Notes: generated by a model from the letters alone, not told the origin. Counted from the stretch's first letter, positions 19,557 to 30,123 are shown. The stretch: DNA of 64,000 bases from Lysobacter capsici (GCF_018732085.1 NZ_CP076103.1:3844001-3908000), one strand, 5' to 3'. Numbers and translations: made by a program.

Positions 19557-19587
19557 CGACCGGCACCGCGCATCGCGGTGCCGGTCG
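19557..19587. terminator. Perfect 14-bp hairpin downstream of the autotransporter gene
   Basis: CGACCGGCACCGCG, loop CAT, CGCGGTGCCGGTCG: a perfect 14-bp inverted repeat 70 bases beyond the autotransporter stop codon. It lacks a long T-run, so it may be a terminator of reduced strength or a 3' stabilising structure. Confidence 0.6.
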
Positions 19588-19657
19588 AATGCCTTGCTCA
19601 TCTCGACAAAGCTCATCTCGACGAGCCGGTCGTTGATCCGACCGGCCTGTCGCTCAC

Positions 19658-22600
19658 TCAACGGCCGGTCTGCGGCTCCTTCGTCGATGCGGTCGCGTCC
19701 ATCTGCTCGGCCACTTCCTGCGCGGTCGGCGCGGTCAGCGACGAGGGCTGGATGCTCGGCGAGAACGACAGCAGCAGACCGAAGCTGGTGCTCGGGTCCT
19801 GGCCGTCGCCGTGCTGGCGACGCATCAGCAGCGAAAGTTTCCAGCCGGCGCGGAAGTCCATGTCCATGCCCGCGCCGTAGGTCAGCGCGTTGTCGCCGTA
19901 GCTGCGCAGCGACAGGCTGTAGTCGTTGGCGACCGGCATGACCACGTAGTTCAGGTTCACGTCGCTGCGGTTGTCGAGCGATTCGCGGTATTCGACCATC
20001 CAGTACGGACGGAAGATGCTGCCGCGGGTGGTCACGATCGGGAAGCTGCCTTCCAGGCCCAGCGAGGCGCCGTTGTTCTCGACCGTCTGCGAGCCGTAGT
20101 TCAGGTCGTAGATGCCCAGGCCGTGTTCGCGGTAGCCGTCGAGCTTGGTGCGGCTGGTGTCGAAGCGGCCGTAACCGGTCAGGGTCATGCCGTCGCCGTG
20201 GTGCTCGTAACCGGCGGTCAACGAACCGAACACCTGGTCGCCGTCGCGCGAGGCCGTGGCGGTGGCCAGGGCGGTCGCGCTGTAGCGGCGGATGTCGAAG
20301 TCCAGGCGGCCCCAGCCGATGATGCCGTCGACGAACCAATGCTCGCTCGGGCGCCACAGGCCGTACAGCGACAGGGCGCGCTGCTTGGCGTCGAGCTTGG
20401 AACGCCCGTCGTCCAGGTCGGTATCGTTCCAGCCGAAGCCGCCGGCCACGCCGAGCAGGAAGCGCTCGCCCATGCGCCAGTCGGCGCCGACGGTGATGCC
20501 GTCGCTCTGGAAGTCGAAGCCGTCGCTGCGGCTGTTGGGTTCGCGCTGGCCGTTGGTGATGCTGCCCGCGGTCCACAGGCCCCAGCCTTCCGGCAGGCGC
20601 ACGTTGTCGACCGAGGCCACCTGGCCCGCGGTCAGCGACATCGCGCCGCCCGAGCGGTTGCTCAGGTTGAGGCTCAGGCCGTCGCTGGAGTTGTTGGCAC
20701 CGGCGAAACGCTGCTGGCGCAGACGGTCGTGGATGTTGGACTGCTGCGCCGAAGCGAAGCGCACGCTGGCGTCGACCTGGGCCTGCAAGCCGCCGACGAC
20801 GCTCGGGTCGCGGGTCGGATCGGGGCGGTCGGCGACGGTCAGGGTCGCGCTGATCGTGGTCTGCAGGTAGCTGCCGGCCGCGGCCTGGGTCGCGATCAGG
20901 GTCGCCACGCCGGCGCCGACGATCGTCACCTTGCGTCCGCTCACCGTCGCCACCGCCGTGTTGGCGCTGGAGAAGGTGAAGGCGCCGGTGCTGTTGCTGC
21001 TCGGATCGGGCAGGTCGAACGACGGTTCGCCGATGGTCTTGGAGATATCGCCGATCCACGACAGGGTCGGCGTGCCGCCGCCGATCACCACCTGCAACGC
21101 GACTTGCGGCGCGGCGCTGTAGTTGCCGTTGCCGGCCTGGTCGGCGGTCAACGAACACGTGCCCGAGGCGAGCATGGTCACGGTGCCGCCGCTGACGGTG
21201 CAGACCGCCGGCGTGGTGCTGGCGAACACCACCGGGTTGCCCGAGGCGCCACCGCTGGCGCTCACCGCGAAGGTGCCGCCCACGCTGTACACCGGCGCCG
21301 ACGGATTCGCGCTGAAGTTGCTGATGGCCTGCGCGGCCGCGCCGATGGTCACGTCCAGCGTCACTTGCGGCGCGGCGCTGTAGTTGGCGTCGGCGGCTTG
21401 ATCGGCGGTGAGCGAACAGGTGCCCGCGGTCAGCATGGTCACGGTGCTGCCGCTGACGGTACACACCGAGGCGGTGGTGCTGGCGAACACGACCGGGCTG
21501 GTCGACGCGCCCGGCGTGGCCGAGAGCGCGAAGGTGCCGCTCGGCGCGAACACCGGCGAGGCCGGGTTGGCGGCGAAGTCGGTGATCGCCTGACTGGCCA
21601 CGGTGATGGCCACGTCGAGCAGTACCTGCGGCGCCGCCGCGTAGTTGGGATCGGCGGCCTGGTCGGCGGTCAGCGAGCAGGTGCCCGCGGCGAGCGTTGT
21701 CACCGTGCTGCCGGCGACGCTACACACCGACGGCGTGGTGGTGGCGAACACGACCGGGCTGGTCGAGGCGCCCGGCGTGGCCGAGAGCGCGAACGTGCCG
21801 CCCGGCGCGTACACCGGCGAGGCCGGGTTGGCGGCGAAGTTGTTGATCGCCTGGGTGCCCACGCCGATCGCAACGGCCAGGGCCACCTGCGGCGCGGCGT
21901 TGTAGTTGGCGTTGCCGGCCTGATTGGCGGTCAGCGAGCAGGTGCCCGCGGCCACGATCGTCGCGGTGCTGCCGCTGACCGTACACACGGCCGGCGAGCC
22001 GCTGGCGAACACGACCGGATTGCCCGACGCGCCGCCCGTGGCCGACAGGGCGAAGGTGCCGCCCGGCGTGTAGACCGGCGCGGCCGGGTTGGCGGCGAAA
22101 CCGGTGATCGCCTGGTTCGCCAGGCCGATGGTCACCGCGAGGTTCGCCTGCGGCGCGGCGTTGTAATTGGCGTTGCCGGCCTGGTTGGCGGTCAGCGCGC
22201 AATTGCCCGCGGCCACCATCGTCACCGTGCTGCCGGCGACGGTACACACCGCCGCGGTGGTGCTGGCGAACACGACCGGGTTGCCCGACGCGCCGCCGGT
22301 GGCCGACACAGTGAACGTGCCGCCCGGCGTATACACCGGCGAGGCCGGGTTGGACGCGAACGCGGTGATGGCCTGGCTGGCCGCACCGATCGTCACCGCC
22401 AGGTTGGCCTGCGGCGCGGCACTGTAGTTGGCGTTGCCGGCTTGATTGGCGGTCAGCGCGCAATTGCCCGCGGCCACCATCGTCACCGTGCTGCCGGCGA
22501 CGGTACACACCGCCGCGGTGGTGCTGGCGAACACGACCGGATTGCCCGATCCGCCGCCGGTAGCCGACACGGTGAACGTACCGCCCGGCGCGAACACCGG

Positions 22601-24142
22601 CGAGACCGGGTTGGAGGCGAAGGCGGTGATGGCCTGCGCGCTCTGGGCGATCACCAGGGTGTAGGCGCGGGTGCCGCTGAAGTTGTTGCTCGAGGTGGCG
22701 CGCACGGTGAAGTTGAACGAACCCGCCGCGGTCGGCGTACCCGACAGCACGCCGCCGCTGGACAAGGTCAGCCCGGCCGGCAACGCGCCGGCGGTGACCG
22801 CGAAGGTGTACGGCGCGGTGCCGCCGTTGGCGCTGGTGGCGCTGAGCGTCTGCGAATAGGCCGTATTGAATGCGCCGTTAGGCAAGGTTGCGGGGTTGAC
22901 CGTCACCGCGACCGTGACGCAACTGAGCGCGACATTGGTGACATCGGCGTTGATCGCCAGGCCGCTGGCCGGAGCGACCGTGCACTGCTGGCCCGCAGGT
23001 GCGCTGAGCACGCTGACGGTCCAGTTGGCGCCTTGCGGCAGACGGGTGGGAAACACGAAGGTCGTCGCGGCCTGCGCCACCACGACTTGCTGCGAACTGA
23101 CCGGGTTGGTGCCGGCGAGTTGCAACGTGACCGGACCGGTCTGACCGGTCGCGGTGCCGCCGACCGAGAACTGGGTCGGCGCGAAACAGATCAGCGCCGC
23201 GCCGTTGCCGGCCTGCACGCCGTTGTTGATGGTGACCGCAGACAGACCGGTCGCGCCCGAGCTGCCGCCCGCGCCGCCGCCGCCGCCGCCGTTCCAGTTC
23301 TGCTGGCAGCCGGTGGTGCCGACGCCGGCACCGCCGCCGCCCGCGCCGACCGTGGCGCCGCCGCCGCCGCCGCCGCCGTAACCGGCACCGACGAAGGAAC
23401 CGGAGAAATTGAAGGCGTCGCCGCCATTGCCGTTGGCGGCATTGCCCACGGTGGCCGGAAAGCTGCCGCAGCCGGCGCCAGCCGCACCGCCGGTGCCGAC
23501 CGTGCCGCCGCCGCCGCCGAACGGACCGGGGCCGCCGGGCACGGTCGCGCCCGCGCCGCCGGTACCGCCGCCGCCGACACCGCCGGCGCCGCCGGCGATC
23601 ACGTTGGCCGTGCTCCAGCCGGCGTTGCCGCCACCGCCGCCGCCGCCGGCGATGCCAACCCGGTTGCCGATGCCGTTGCCGCCCACGCGCAGATCGGTGG
23701 CGCCGCCGCCGATGCCGTCGACCCCTTCGCCGATGCCGCCGGGATTGACCGCCTGCGAGCCCTGGCCGCCGACCCAGATCGACAGCGTCGCGCCCGGCGT
23801 GACCGCCAGGGTGCCGCGAACGCGTCCGCCCAGCCCACCCGCGCCGCCCGGAGAATTCGGGCTGCCGCCGATGGTGCCGGCGCCGCTGCGACCGGCGCCG
23901 CCCTGCGCGCCGCTGAGGTACACGGTCAGCGAATGCACGCCGGCCGGCACCGTGGTGGTCTGCTCGCCGCCGGTGAACCCGAAGGCCGCCGGGACTTCCC
24001 CGACCCCGCAGCTCTGGGCCTGCGCCGCGCCGGCCAGGCCGAGGCCCGGCAGCAACAACACCCAACCCACCCGCGCCGACGGACTCGCACACACGCGCAG
24101 CGCCGCTCGGGCGCGCAGCGCCCAGTTCTTTAAACCGATCAT
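19658..24142 (-). CDS. Large classical (type Va) autotransporter with repeat stalk
   Basis: A 1494-residue surface protein. A signal peptide (about 1-42, ending AQA/QS) leads to a glycine-rich region of about 50-290 (runs of GG/GGG), then a linker and six 87-residue repeats (503-1024) of the form QAITxFAxNPxSPVYxPGGTF...NYxAAPQ, each with two conserved cysteines. A divergent seventh Ig-like unit (PTLSWIGDISKTIG) follows. The C-terminal ~300 residues are an autotransporter beta-barrel (WGLWTAGSITNGQREPNSRSDGF, YGLWRPSEHWFVDGIIGWG, DMDFRAGWKLSLLMRRQ). The repeats resemble bacterial Ig-like folds and probably project the N-terminus from the surface, an adhesin-like role by inference. The start at 24142 follows AGGGG. 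Confidence 0.9.
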   Translation of the reverse strand: MIGLKNWALRARAALRVCASPSARVGWVLLLPGLGLAGAAQAQSCGVGEVPAAFGFTGGEQTTTVPAGVHSLTVYLSGAQGGAGRSGAGTIGGSPNSPGGAGGLGGRVRGTLAVTPGATLSIWVGGQGSQAVNPGGIGEGVDGIGGGATDLRVGGNGIGNRVGIAGGGGGGGNAGWSTANVIAGGAGGVGGGGTGGAGATVPGGPGPFGGGGGTVGTGGAAGAGCGSFPATVGNAANGNGGDAFNFSGSFVGAGYGGGGGGGATVGAGGGGAGVGTTGCQQNWNGGGGGGAGGSSGATGLSAVTINNGVQAGNGAALICFAPTQFSVGGTATGQTGPVTLQLAGTNPVSSQQVVVAQAATTFVFPTRLPQGANWTVSVLSAPAGQQCTVAPASGLAINADVTNVALSCVTVAVTVNPATLPNGAFNTAYSQTLSATSANGGTAPYTFAVTAGALPAGLTLSSGGVLSGTPTAAGSFNFTVRATSSNNFSGTRAYTLVIAQSAQAITAFASNPVSPVFAPGGTFTVSATGGGSGNPVVFASTTAAVCTVAGSTVTMVAAGNCALTANQAGNANYSAAPQANLAVTIGAASQAITAFASNPASPVYTPGGTFTVSATGGASGNPVVFASTTAAVCTVAGSTVTMVAAGNCALTANQAGNANYNAAPQANLAVTIGLANQAITGFAANPAAPVYTPGGTFALSATGGASGNPVVFASGSPAVCTVSGSTATIVAAGTCSLTANQAGNANYNAAPQVALAVAIGVGTQAINNFAANPASPVYAPGGTFALSATPGASTSPVVFATTTPSVCSVAGSTVTTLAAGTCSLTADQAADPNYAAAPQVLLDVAITVASQAITDFAANPASPVFAPSGTFALSATPGASTSPVVFASTTASVCTVSGSTVTMLTAGTCSLTADQAADANYSAAPQVTLDVTIGAAAQAISNFSANPSAPVYSVGGTFAVSASGGASGNPVVFASTTPAVCTVSGGTVTMLASGTCSLTADQAGNGNYSAAPQVALQVVIGGGTPTLSWIGDISKTIGEPSFDLPDPSSNSTGAFTFSSANTAVATVSGRKVTIVGAGVATLIATQAAAGSYLQTTISATLTVADRPDPTRDPSVVGGLQAQVDASVRFASAQQSNIHDRLRQQRFAGANNSSDGLSLNLSNRSGGAMSLTAGQVASVDNVRLPEGWGLWTAGSITNGQREPNSRSDGFDFQSDGITVGADWRMGERFLLGVAGGFGWNDTDLDDGRSKLDAKQRALSLYGLWRPSEHWFVDGIIGWGRLDFDIRRYSATALATATASRDGDQVFGSLTAGYEHHGDGMTLTGYGRFDTSRTKLDGYREHGLGIYDLNYGSQTVENNGASLGLEGSFPIVTTRGSIFRPYWMVEYRESLDNRSDVNLNYVVMPVANDYSLSLRSYGDNALTYGAGMDMDFRAGWKLSLLMRRQHGDGQDPSTSFGLLLSFSPSIQPSSLTAPTAQEVAEQMDATASTKEPQTGR
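21071..22636 (-). repeat. Six in-frame 261-bp tandem repeats in the autotransporter
   Basis: Six direct repeats of 261 bases (87 codons) without gaps. The first two units differ at only a few codons (GGGSGNP/GGASGNP; VFAPGG/VYTPGG), which suggests recent amplification, while units 4-6 have diverged. Copy number could vary by slippage or recombination. Confidence 0.9.
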
Positions 24143-24503
24143 GTTGTCCCCTAGACCGACCACTTCCCCGCGGCCGAAAAAAACCGATGCCTCTGACTGC
24201 GCCGCAAGCGGCGCGCCACGAACATGCGACCCCGATCACACAATAAATACGTACTCAATCCACGCCAATCCCGTTTATCGGGTAGTCGCCGTGGCTGCCG
24301 TTACCGTCCTGAAACATCCAGGGTTACTGGCATGTAACGCAAAGAGGTGCCAACAGCGGCCGTCAAAAACGTAAATAGTTCGACATTGATGTGTCTTGGT
24401 ACGTCTTCACAGGGCAGTCGGATGCAGGCGACCCGCCGGGGACGGCGGGTCGGGCACCAAGGGGAAGAACCGCAACGGGTTCTGAAGCGTTCGAACTACG
24501 AGG
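24143..24503. other. Upstream region of the autotransporter gene
   Basis: An AT-richer stretch around 24239-24400 (ACAATAAATACG, GTAAATAGTTCGACATT) contrasts with the GC-rich surroundings and probably holds the leftward promoter. No gene is supported. Confidence 0.4.
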
Positions 24504-24663
24504 TCTTTTGCGGGAGGGGCGTCAGCCCCGACGCCTTTCGATCCGACGCCTTTCGATCCGACGCAGTGAGGCCGCCGGCGACCTGAGCGCCGTCGGCCCG
24601 AAGCGGTGCAGTTGGCCGGCGGCCTGAGCGAAGCGCGTCGGGGCTCAAGCCCCTCCCACAACA
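24504..24663. repeat. REP-like inverted repeat, family A
   Basis: Left arm TTTTGCGGGAGGGGCGTCAG and right arm GGGGCTCAAGCCCCTCCCAC face each other over a spacer in which TTTCGATCCGACGC is repeated twice in tandem. It ends about 30 bases from the next gene. Confidence 0.8.
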
Positions 24664-24691
24664 GCTCCTCAGCGCTCGATACCGGTCGAGG

Positions 24692-25174
24692 TCATGCCTC
24701 CAGCCACGTAGCGATGCGATTGCGCTCAGTCTGCATTTGCGGGCAAGCGAGGAAATCGTTGACGTTTGGTTCAAAGCGATGATCTATCTGGCAAATTGCC
24801 TCGTCAGCCAGATACTTAAGCGACTTCGGGTCGCCGACCGCAAGAACGTCTGTCCATGCGCCAATCGCGCTAAAAACGAACCGTAGACGTGGATCCATAT
24901 CGCCTTCGGTGAGCACACCTTTTTCAATCCGCTCGTCGAGCGCTTTGAGCGCATCGGCCGGTGCCGTGAGTGCGCTTGCCATCGCTTCGTGCAAGGCATC
25001 ACTTGCATCGCTATCGAGCTCGCATGCAAGGTCCACCTCATCGAGATGCGCCGCGGCAATCACCTGACGGATCGTGTCTCGGGCAAAGGCCATGCGTTGC
25101 GTCGGGGAGGCTTTTTCGATTGCATCGGCCAGCCAGGCATCAAACGCTTTGAAATCCAAGGCATGCGTCTCCAA
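24692..25174 (-). CDS. Hypothetical protein, 160 residues
   Basis: An acidic, largely helical cytoplasmic protein beginning METHALDFKAFDAWLADAIEKAS. No signal peptide, membrane segment or catalytic motif is visible. A helical repeat-like arrangement (ALHEAMASALTAPADALKALDERIE, SLKYLADEAICQIDHRFEPNVNDF) recalls small immunity or adaptor proteins, but I do not recognise the family. The codon usage is less GC-rich than in the neighbours, which could reflect horizontal transfer. It is isolated between two REP-like elements. Confidence 0.65.
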   Translation of the reverse strand: METHALDFKAFDAWLADAIEKASPTQRMAFARDTIRQVIAAAHLDEVDLACELDSDASDALHEAMASALTAPADALKALDERIEKGVLTEGDMDPRLRFVFSAIGAWTDVLAVGDPKSLKYLADEAICQIDHRFEPNVNDFLACPQMQTERNRIATWLEA

Positions 25175-25250
25175 CGCTCAATGAATCATTGTGACTGACT
25201 GCGCGCCATGTGCCGCAAAAGCCCTGTCGCGAACAAGATGGCAAAGAGGG

Positions 25251-25350
25251 CTTTTGTGGGAGGGGCTTCAGCCCGACGCTTTTCGATCCGAGCCGTTGTT
25301 GTGGCCGGCGACCTGAGCGAACAGCGTCCGGGCTGAAGCCCCTCCCACAA
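25251..25350. repeat. REP-like inverted repeat, family A
   Basis: Left arm TTTTGTGGGAGGGGCTTCAG and right arm GGGCTGAAGCCCCTCCCACA are almost perfectly complementary over a ~40-bp spacer (TTTCGATCCG...GGCGACCTGAGCGAA). The remainder of the 486-bp gap, 25351-25660, holds nothing I can identify. Confidence 0.85.
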
Positions 25351-25660
25351 GAGACCTCGCGGCAGTCGCATCAGCTCTCGTATTCGTATCGGCTTCTTGT
25401 CGGCCTGTCGTACTCCGCGCCTGCTGGCTTATCCAGCCGCTCGTGGATTTTCGTCTTGCCTACGGCCCTTGACGCTGTCGCCGCCATGGCGCAGTCGCCC
25501 AATACCGGCGACAACCGCTCGCGGGCGACGGCCTCACGCCGGCCACCGGCCGGCCCGCCCTCGCCCGCGAGCAGCGGGCTGCTTCGAACAACGGCGAACC
25601 TCCTCGATCAGCCGCCCTCCATCGTTGAGATCAATCGCTGGCGAATCAGTCCCGATCCGA

Positions 25661-26152
25661 TCAGTACGCCCCGGCCGGCTTGGGCCGCGGTTCGAACATC
25701 GGCACGGTGACGCCGCGGGCTTCGCTGCCGTCGGCCTTCCACACCAGGGTTTCGGCCGGGAACTCTTCCTTGCGGGTCATCGCATCGACCTTGCCCGCGA
25801 TCAGCTTGGCCGCGTTCTTGGCGTCGGGGTTCCAGGCGAATACGCCGGCCGCGCCGTACCACACCGCCGGGGTCGCGGCGTCGAGGCGACGGTCGGGGCA
25901 CATCGTGTAGCTGCGCTGCGCCAACACCCGCAACGCACCGACCGGAACCGCGCGGATGCCCGGCGTGGTGCGTTCCTTGGAATGGCCGGGGCAGATCCGC
26001 GCAGCTTCGGCGATCGCCGATTCGTAGACCTGGGCGTCGCTTTGCGCGCAGGCGGCGTTGGCGGCGAGCGCGAGGGCTACCGCGGCCGCGGTCTTGAACA
26101 ACAAGGGGGATGAAGACCGGGGGAATAAAGACGTACGTCGATCGAATGACAT
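25661..26152 (-). CDS. Exported hypothetical protein, 163 residues
   Basis: The N-terminus MSFDRRTSLFPRSSSPLLFK followed by TAAAVALALAANAACA/QS is a Sec signal (cleavage about 36). The mature ~127 residues contain two cysteines (ARICPGHSK, YTMCPDRR) that could form one disulphide, and end in a proline-rich tail. No domain is recognised. The product is probably periplasmic or secreted. It is divergent from tRNA-Arg, with no operon partner. Confidence 0.7.
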   Translation of the reverse strand: MSFDRRTSLFPRSSSPLLFKTAAAVALALAANAACAQSDAQVYESAIAEAARICPGHSKERTTPGIRAVPVGALRVLAQRSYTMCPDRRLDAATPAVWYGAAGVFAWNPDAKNAAKLIAGKVDAMTRKEEFPAETLVWKADGSEARGVTVPMFEPRPKPAGAY

Positions 26153-26497
26153 GCACTGCTCCTTGGTTTACTTCAGGGTCCCGACGGACCGGCGGATCGA
26201 AGTCCTGGCTGCCGTGCCGCCCGGCGCATCGGCGCGGCGGGCGACGTGGCAGACCGATCGCGTCGGGCCGAGCATACCCAGCCCGGCTCAGGCGCTTGTG
26301 AGCGAAGCGTTACGTCCGCGCGGCGGTCGAATCAGCATTCATGCGCCCTCGCCGCCCGTCGCGCCATGGCGGCCCGCGGGCCGGGCCGAGTACAATCCGG
26401 GCCGGTCGCGTCGATCGTGCCTGCACTGCGGCGCGCCGCCGCGCGGGCCCCGGGATGGTCGATCCGGGTCGTGCAACCGCTTGAATTTCAAACCTTC
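26153..26497. other. Intergenic region before tRNA-Arg, no gene seen
   Basis: About 345 bases of GC-rich DNA between an exported hypothetical gene (leftward) and tRNA-Arg (rightward). The open frames have no supporting signals, and no clear promoter was picked out. Confidence 0.4.
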
Positions 26498-26574
26498 GGC
26501 CCCGTAGCTCAGCTGGATAGAGCATCCCCCTCCTAAGGGGAAGGTCACACGTTCGAATCGTGTCGGGGTCGCCA
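26498..26574 (+). tRNA. tRNA-Arg (anticodon CCT)
   Basis: A complete cloverleaf. The acceptor GGCCCCG pairs with CGGGGTC (one G-T pair), the D-loop reads AGCTCAGCTGGATAGAGC, and the anticodon stem TCCCC/GGGGA encloses loop CTCCTAA, giving anticodon CCT for AGG codons. The T-arm is ACACGTTCGAATCGTGT. The CCA end is encoded. Confidence 0.97.
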
Positions 26575-26685
26575 CCTCCACGGCCGCGCGCCCTGTCGCG
26601 CGCCGTCCGCGTCCACAGGACGCGTGCCACCCACCGCTTTTCTTTATGCCGCGCCACCGGCGTGCCACCACATGGAGCTTTCGGT

Positions 26686-28218
<1,533 letters not shown>

Positions 28219-28233
28219 GCCGACACGGCAAGC

Positions 28234-28524
28234 ATGGCGTTTTTCGATCCGCCGCACGGTCCACTGCCGCCGGGGTTTCCCCTGGCGGCCGTGGATGCGT
28301 CGGGTCGGCCTATCGTCGAAGGCAGCCGGGTCCGCATCCCGGTCATGCCGCACTCGCTGATCCACGATCTGCCCGCCGAAGACGTCGCGCGTCTGCGCAG
28401 CGTTGAAGGCCAGGTGCTGCCGGTGCTGGAAATCGATGGCTACGGCCATCTGTGGTTCGGCGAACACGATCCATGGTTCAGCCTGAGGCCAACCGAAGTA
28501 GTTCTCGAAAGCGAATCTGTTTAA
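28234..28524 (+). CDS. Small hypothetical protein, 96 residues
   Basis: A short gene 15 bases after the aldehyde dehydrogenase stop, probably in the same transcript. The product (MAFFDPPHGPLPPGFPLAAV, then VEGSRVRIPVMPHSLIHDLPAEDVARLRS and GYGHLWFGEHDPWFSLRP) looks like a small beta-barrel of SH3 or KOW type, with no signal peptide. I do not recognise a named family. No strong ribosome binding site is visible, so translational coupling is possible. Confidence 0.65.
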   Translation: MAFFDPPHGPLPPGFPLAAVDASGRPIVEGSRVRIPVMPHSLIHDLPAEDVARLRSVEGQVLPVLEIDGYGHLWFGEHDPWFSLRPTEVVLESESV

Positions 28525-28633
28525 ACAGGCAACACAGCGTGTTATTGATTGAACTCAGTGCCGCAAGCCCGCGCCACGCGCCAGTGCACAGTCGACGGAT
28601 TTCGACACGGCCTCTGGCCCTTGCTGAGGGATC

Positions 28634-29506
28634 ATGAAGATCGGCATCCATCGCGACGTCCCGCCGCTGCCGCAACGCGAAGATGCGCTGTTTCTGATCG
28701 AAGGCGTGCTCGAACCGTTGTACGTCGAAGACGAGCCGGAGCAGCTGCTGCGCCGGATCGCGCAACCGCCTCGCGATGCGATCGTCCGCGACCGCGCCAA
28801 GGCTCCGATCGACGCGCTGATCGCGCAGGCGGCGAACGATATCGAGCGCGCGCTGTATTTCGCCGAATACGTGCAGTACTTCGCTTGCCTGATCGAAGGA
28901 CAGGTGGTGTGCGGAGAATTCGCCGGCGCCGAGAAGCTCAGGCCCGGCCACCGCGTCAAGGCCGTGGTTTCCCGCAGCGGCGGCGTGTTGTATGCGCACG
29001 CGATCCTCGATCCGCAGCAAGGCTATGTCTGGACGCATCACCCCTTGGGCAGCGCCACGGATGCGAAGGCGGGCCGCTTGTTTGCATGGTGGACGTTCTG
29101 TTTCGCGTATCCGTGCATGGCGGCGACGGTGTGGCTGCTCGGACCGGGCCGATGGGATGCGCTGCAACTGCAGTTGCTGGTCCTGACCGGTTGCGCTGTC
29201 GTCTGCGCCAGCATGGCCTTGACCGGCAATTGGGGCATGCTGGCGCCCAGCGAAACGCCGACCCGCATCTTCGGCCTGCTCGGCTTCGTCGATCCGCAGC
29301 GGGTCGATCTGCTGCAGTATCGGATCTGGTGGGTGCAGATGCGCAAGTTCCGCCAACTCATCGCCGCCAATAAGAAAGCGCTGCGCTCGGGCCGGATGAA
29401 ACCCATCGTCGAGCCCGAACTCCTGCGTCAATCCAGCGACAGCACTCGCCATGTCCACGATTACCGGCAGGCGATCGCGGATGGAAAAGTGGCGGTGATT
29501 CGCTGA
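28634..29506 (+). CDS. Membrane protein with two central transmembrane segments, unknown role
   Basis: A 290-residue protein starting at ATG 28634 behind GAGGGA. The soluble N-terminal ~150 residues include a beta-rich stretch (GHRVKAVVSRSGGVLYAHAILD). Two hydrophobic segments follow at about 152-170 (FAWWTFCFAYPCMAATVWLLG) and 178-200 (LQLLVLTGCAVVCASMALTG), then a ~90-residue charged C-terminus. The arrangement resembles proteins annotated as putative type VI secretion effectors in other proteobacteria, but no secretion genes are nearby and the likeness is weak. Function unknown. Confidence 0.65.
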   Translation: MKIGIHRDVPPLPQREDALFLIEGVLEPLYVEDEPEQLLRRIAQPPRDAIVRDRAKAPIDALIAQAANDIERALYFAEYVQYFACLIEGQVVCGEFAGAEKLRPGHRVKAVVSRSGGVLYAHAILDPQQGYVWTHHPLGSATDAKAGRLFAWWTFCFAYPCMAATVWLLGPGRWDALQLQLLVLTGCAVVCASMALTGNWGMLAPSETPTRIFGLLGFVDPQRVDLLQYRIWWVQMRKFRQLIAANKKALRSGRMKPIVEPELLRQSSDSTRHVHDYRQAIADGKVAVIR

Positions 29507-29579
29507 GGGATGGCGTGAAGTGTTGGGATGACCGGCAACGCGGCATTGTGATCGAGCGGTTGAACGAATGCGCCTGCTG

Positions 29580-29680
29580 ATGTGGGAGGGGTTTCTACCC
29601 CGACGCTTTTCGCTACGCGGCGGTGAAAGTTTCCGGCGACCTGAGCCGAGAGCGTCGGGGTTGAAACCCCTCCCACAACA
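29580..29680. repeat. REP-like inverted repeat, family A, upstream of peptide gene 1
   Basis: Arms TGTGGGAGGGGTTTCTACCC and GGGGTTGAAACCCCTCCCAC enclose a ~43-bp spacer (TTTCGCTACGCGGCGGTGAA...). The element begins 322 bases before the GTG of peptide gene 1. Its spacer is the reverse complement of that in the element at 30219. Confidence 0.85.
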
Positions 29681-29831
29681 GACCTCGAACCATCTCGAGT
29701 CCTTGAGTTTCTTTGCTTGCTGGCCCACGCGTTCACCCTCGGCGGACCACGATCCACGCACCTGAATGCGGCGTTCCAATCAACCCCCGCGTCGGCCATG
29801 AGCCCGCGGTCGCAGACTGCGAGCGCATCGC

Positions 29832-29882
29832 TTGACCCCTGCCCGCACGCGTGCCTAGCGTGGCCTCGCCAGATGGACTGGC
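29832..29882 (+). promoter_or_regulatory. Promoter and palindrome of peptide gene 1
   Basis: TTGACC (29832-29837), 18-base spacer, TAGCGT (29856-29861), then the perfect palindrome GCCAG-ATGGA-CTGGC at 29868-29882. The palindrome sits at the expected transcription start and ends 20 bases before the GTG. It could be an operator or a 5' mRNA hairpin. The same arrangement recurs before peptide genes 2 and 3. Confidence 0.6.
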
Positions 29883-29901
29883 GCCACATGAAGGATGTCT
29901 T

Positions 29902-30123
29902 GTGAACAAAGGGAACCGTAGCATTCGCTTGACCGCGGTCGCCGTCGGAGTATTCGGCTTCGCCGCCTCGCTCACCGCCTTCGCCGGACCACCGTGGGGA
30001 TGCGACCACTGCCTGCCGGCGTACTACGCCTGCCAGACCCTCCCCGATCCCAACCCCACCTGCCTGGAGCAGTTCTGGCAATGCCAGATGGACAACGGCT
30101 GCATCATCACCATGCCGGAGTGA
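29902..30123 (+). CDS. Six-cysteine secreted peptide 1
   Basis: A 73-residue precursor starting at GTG with AAGGA six bases upstream. Residues 1-28 are a signal peptide ending FAASLTAFA; the mature peptide is 45 residues, GPPWGCDHC...CLEQFWQC...GC, with six cysteines spaced C-x2-C-x6-C-x9-C-x6-C-x5-C. It is small, aromatic-rich and acidic. The cysteines suggest three disulphides formed after export. It belongs to a seven-member local family I do not recognise. A GC-rich hairpin (30153-30180) follows the stop. The longer in-frame opening to 29851 is rejected because it would include the promoter. Confidence 0.82.
   Translation: MNKGNRSIRLTAVAVGVFGFAASLTAFAGPPWGCDHCLPAYYACQTLPDPNPTCLEQFWQCQMDNGCIITMPE

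Noticed and set aside
21071..22636. Regular repeats considered as a CRISPR array
   Set aside because: Unit length is 261 bp, in frame, without unique spacers; it encodes protein repeats.
23154..23840. Proline-rich frames (PPPPPP) opposite the glycine-rich autotransporter N-terminus
   Set aside because: Direct consequence of GGC runs on the coding strand.
19811..24133. 1440-residue plus-strand frame opposite the autotransporter
   Set aside because: Complement of a repetitive Gly/Ala/Thr gene; translation is an Arg/Gly/His-rich string without recognisable structure.
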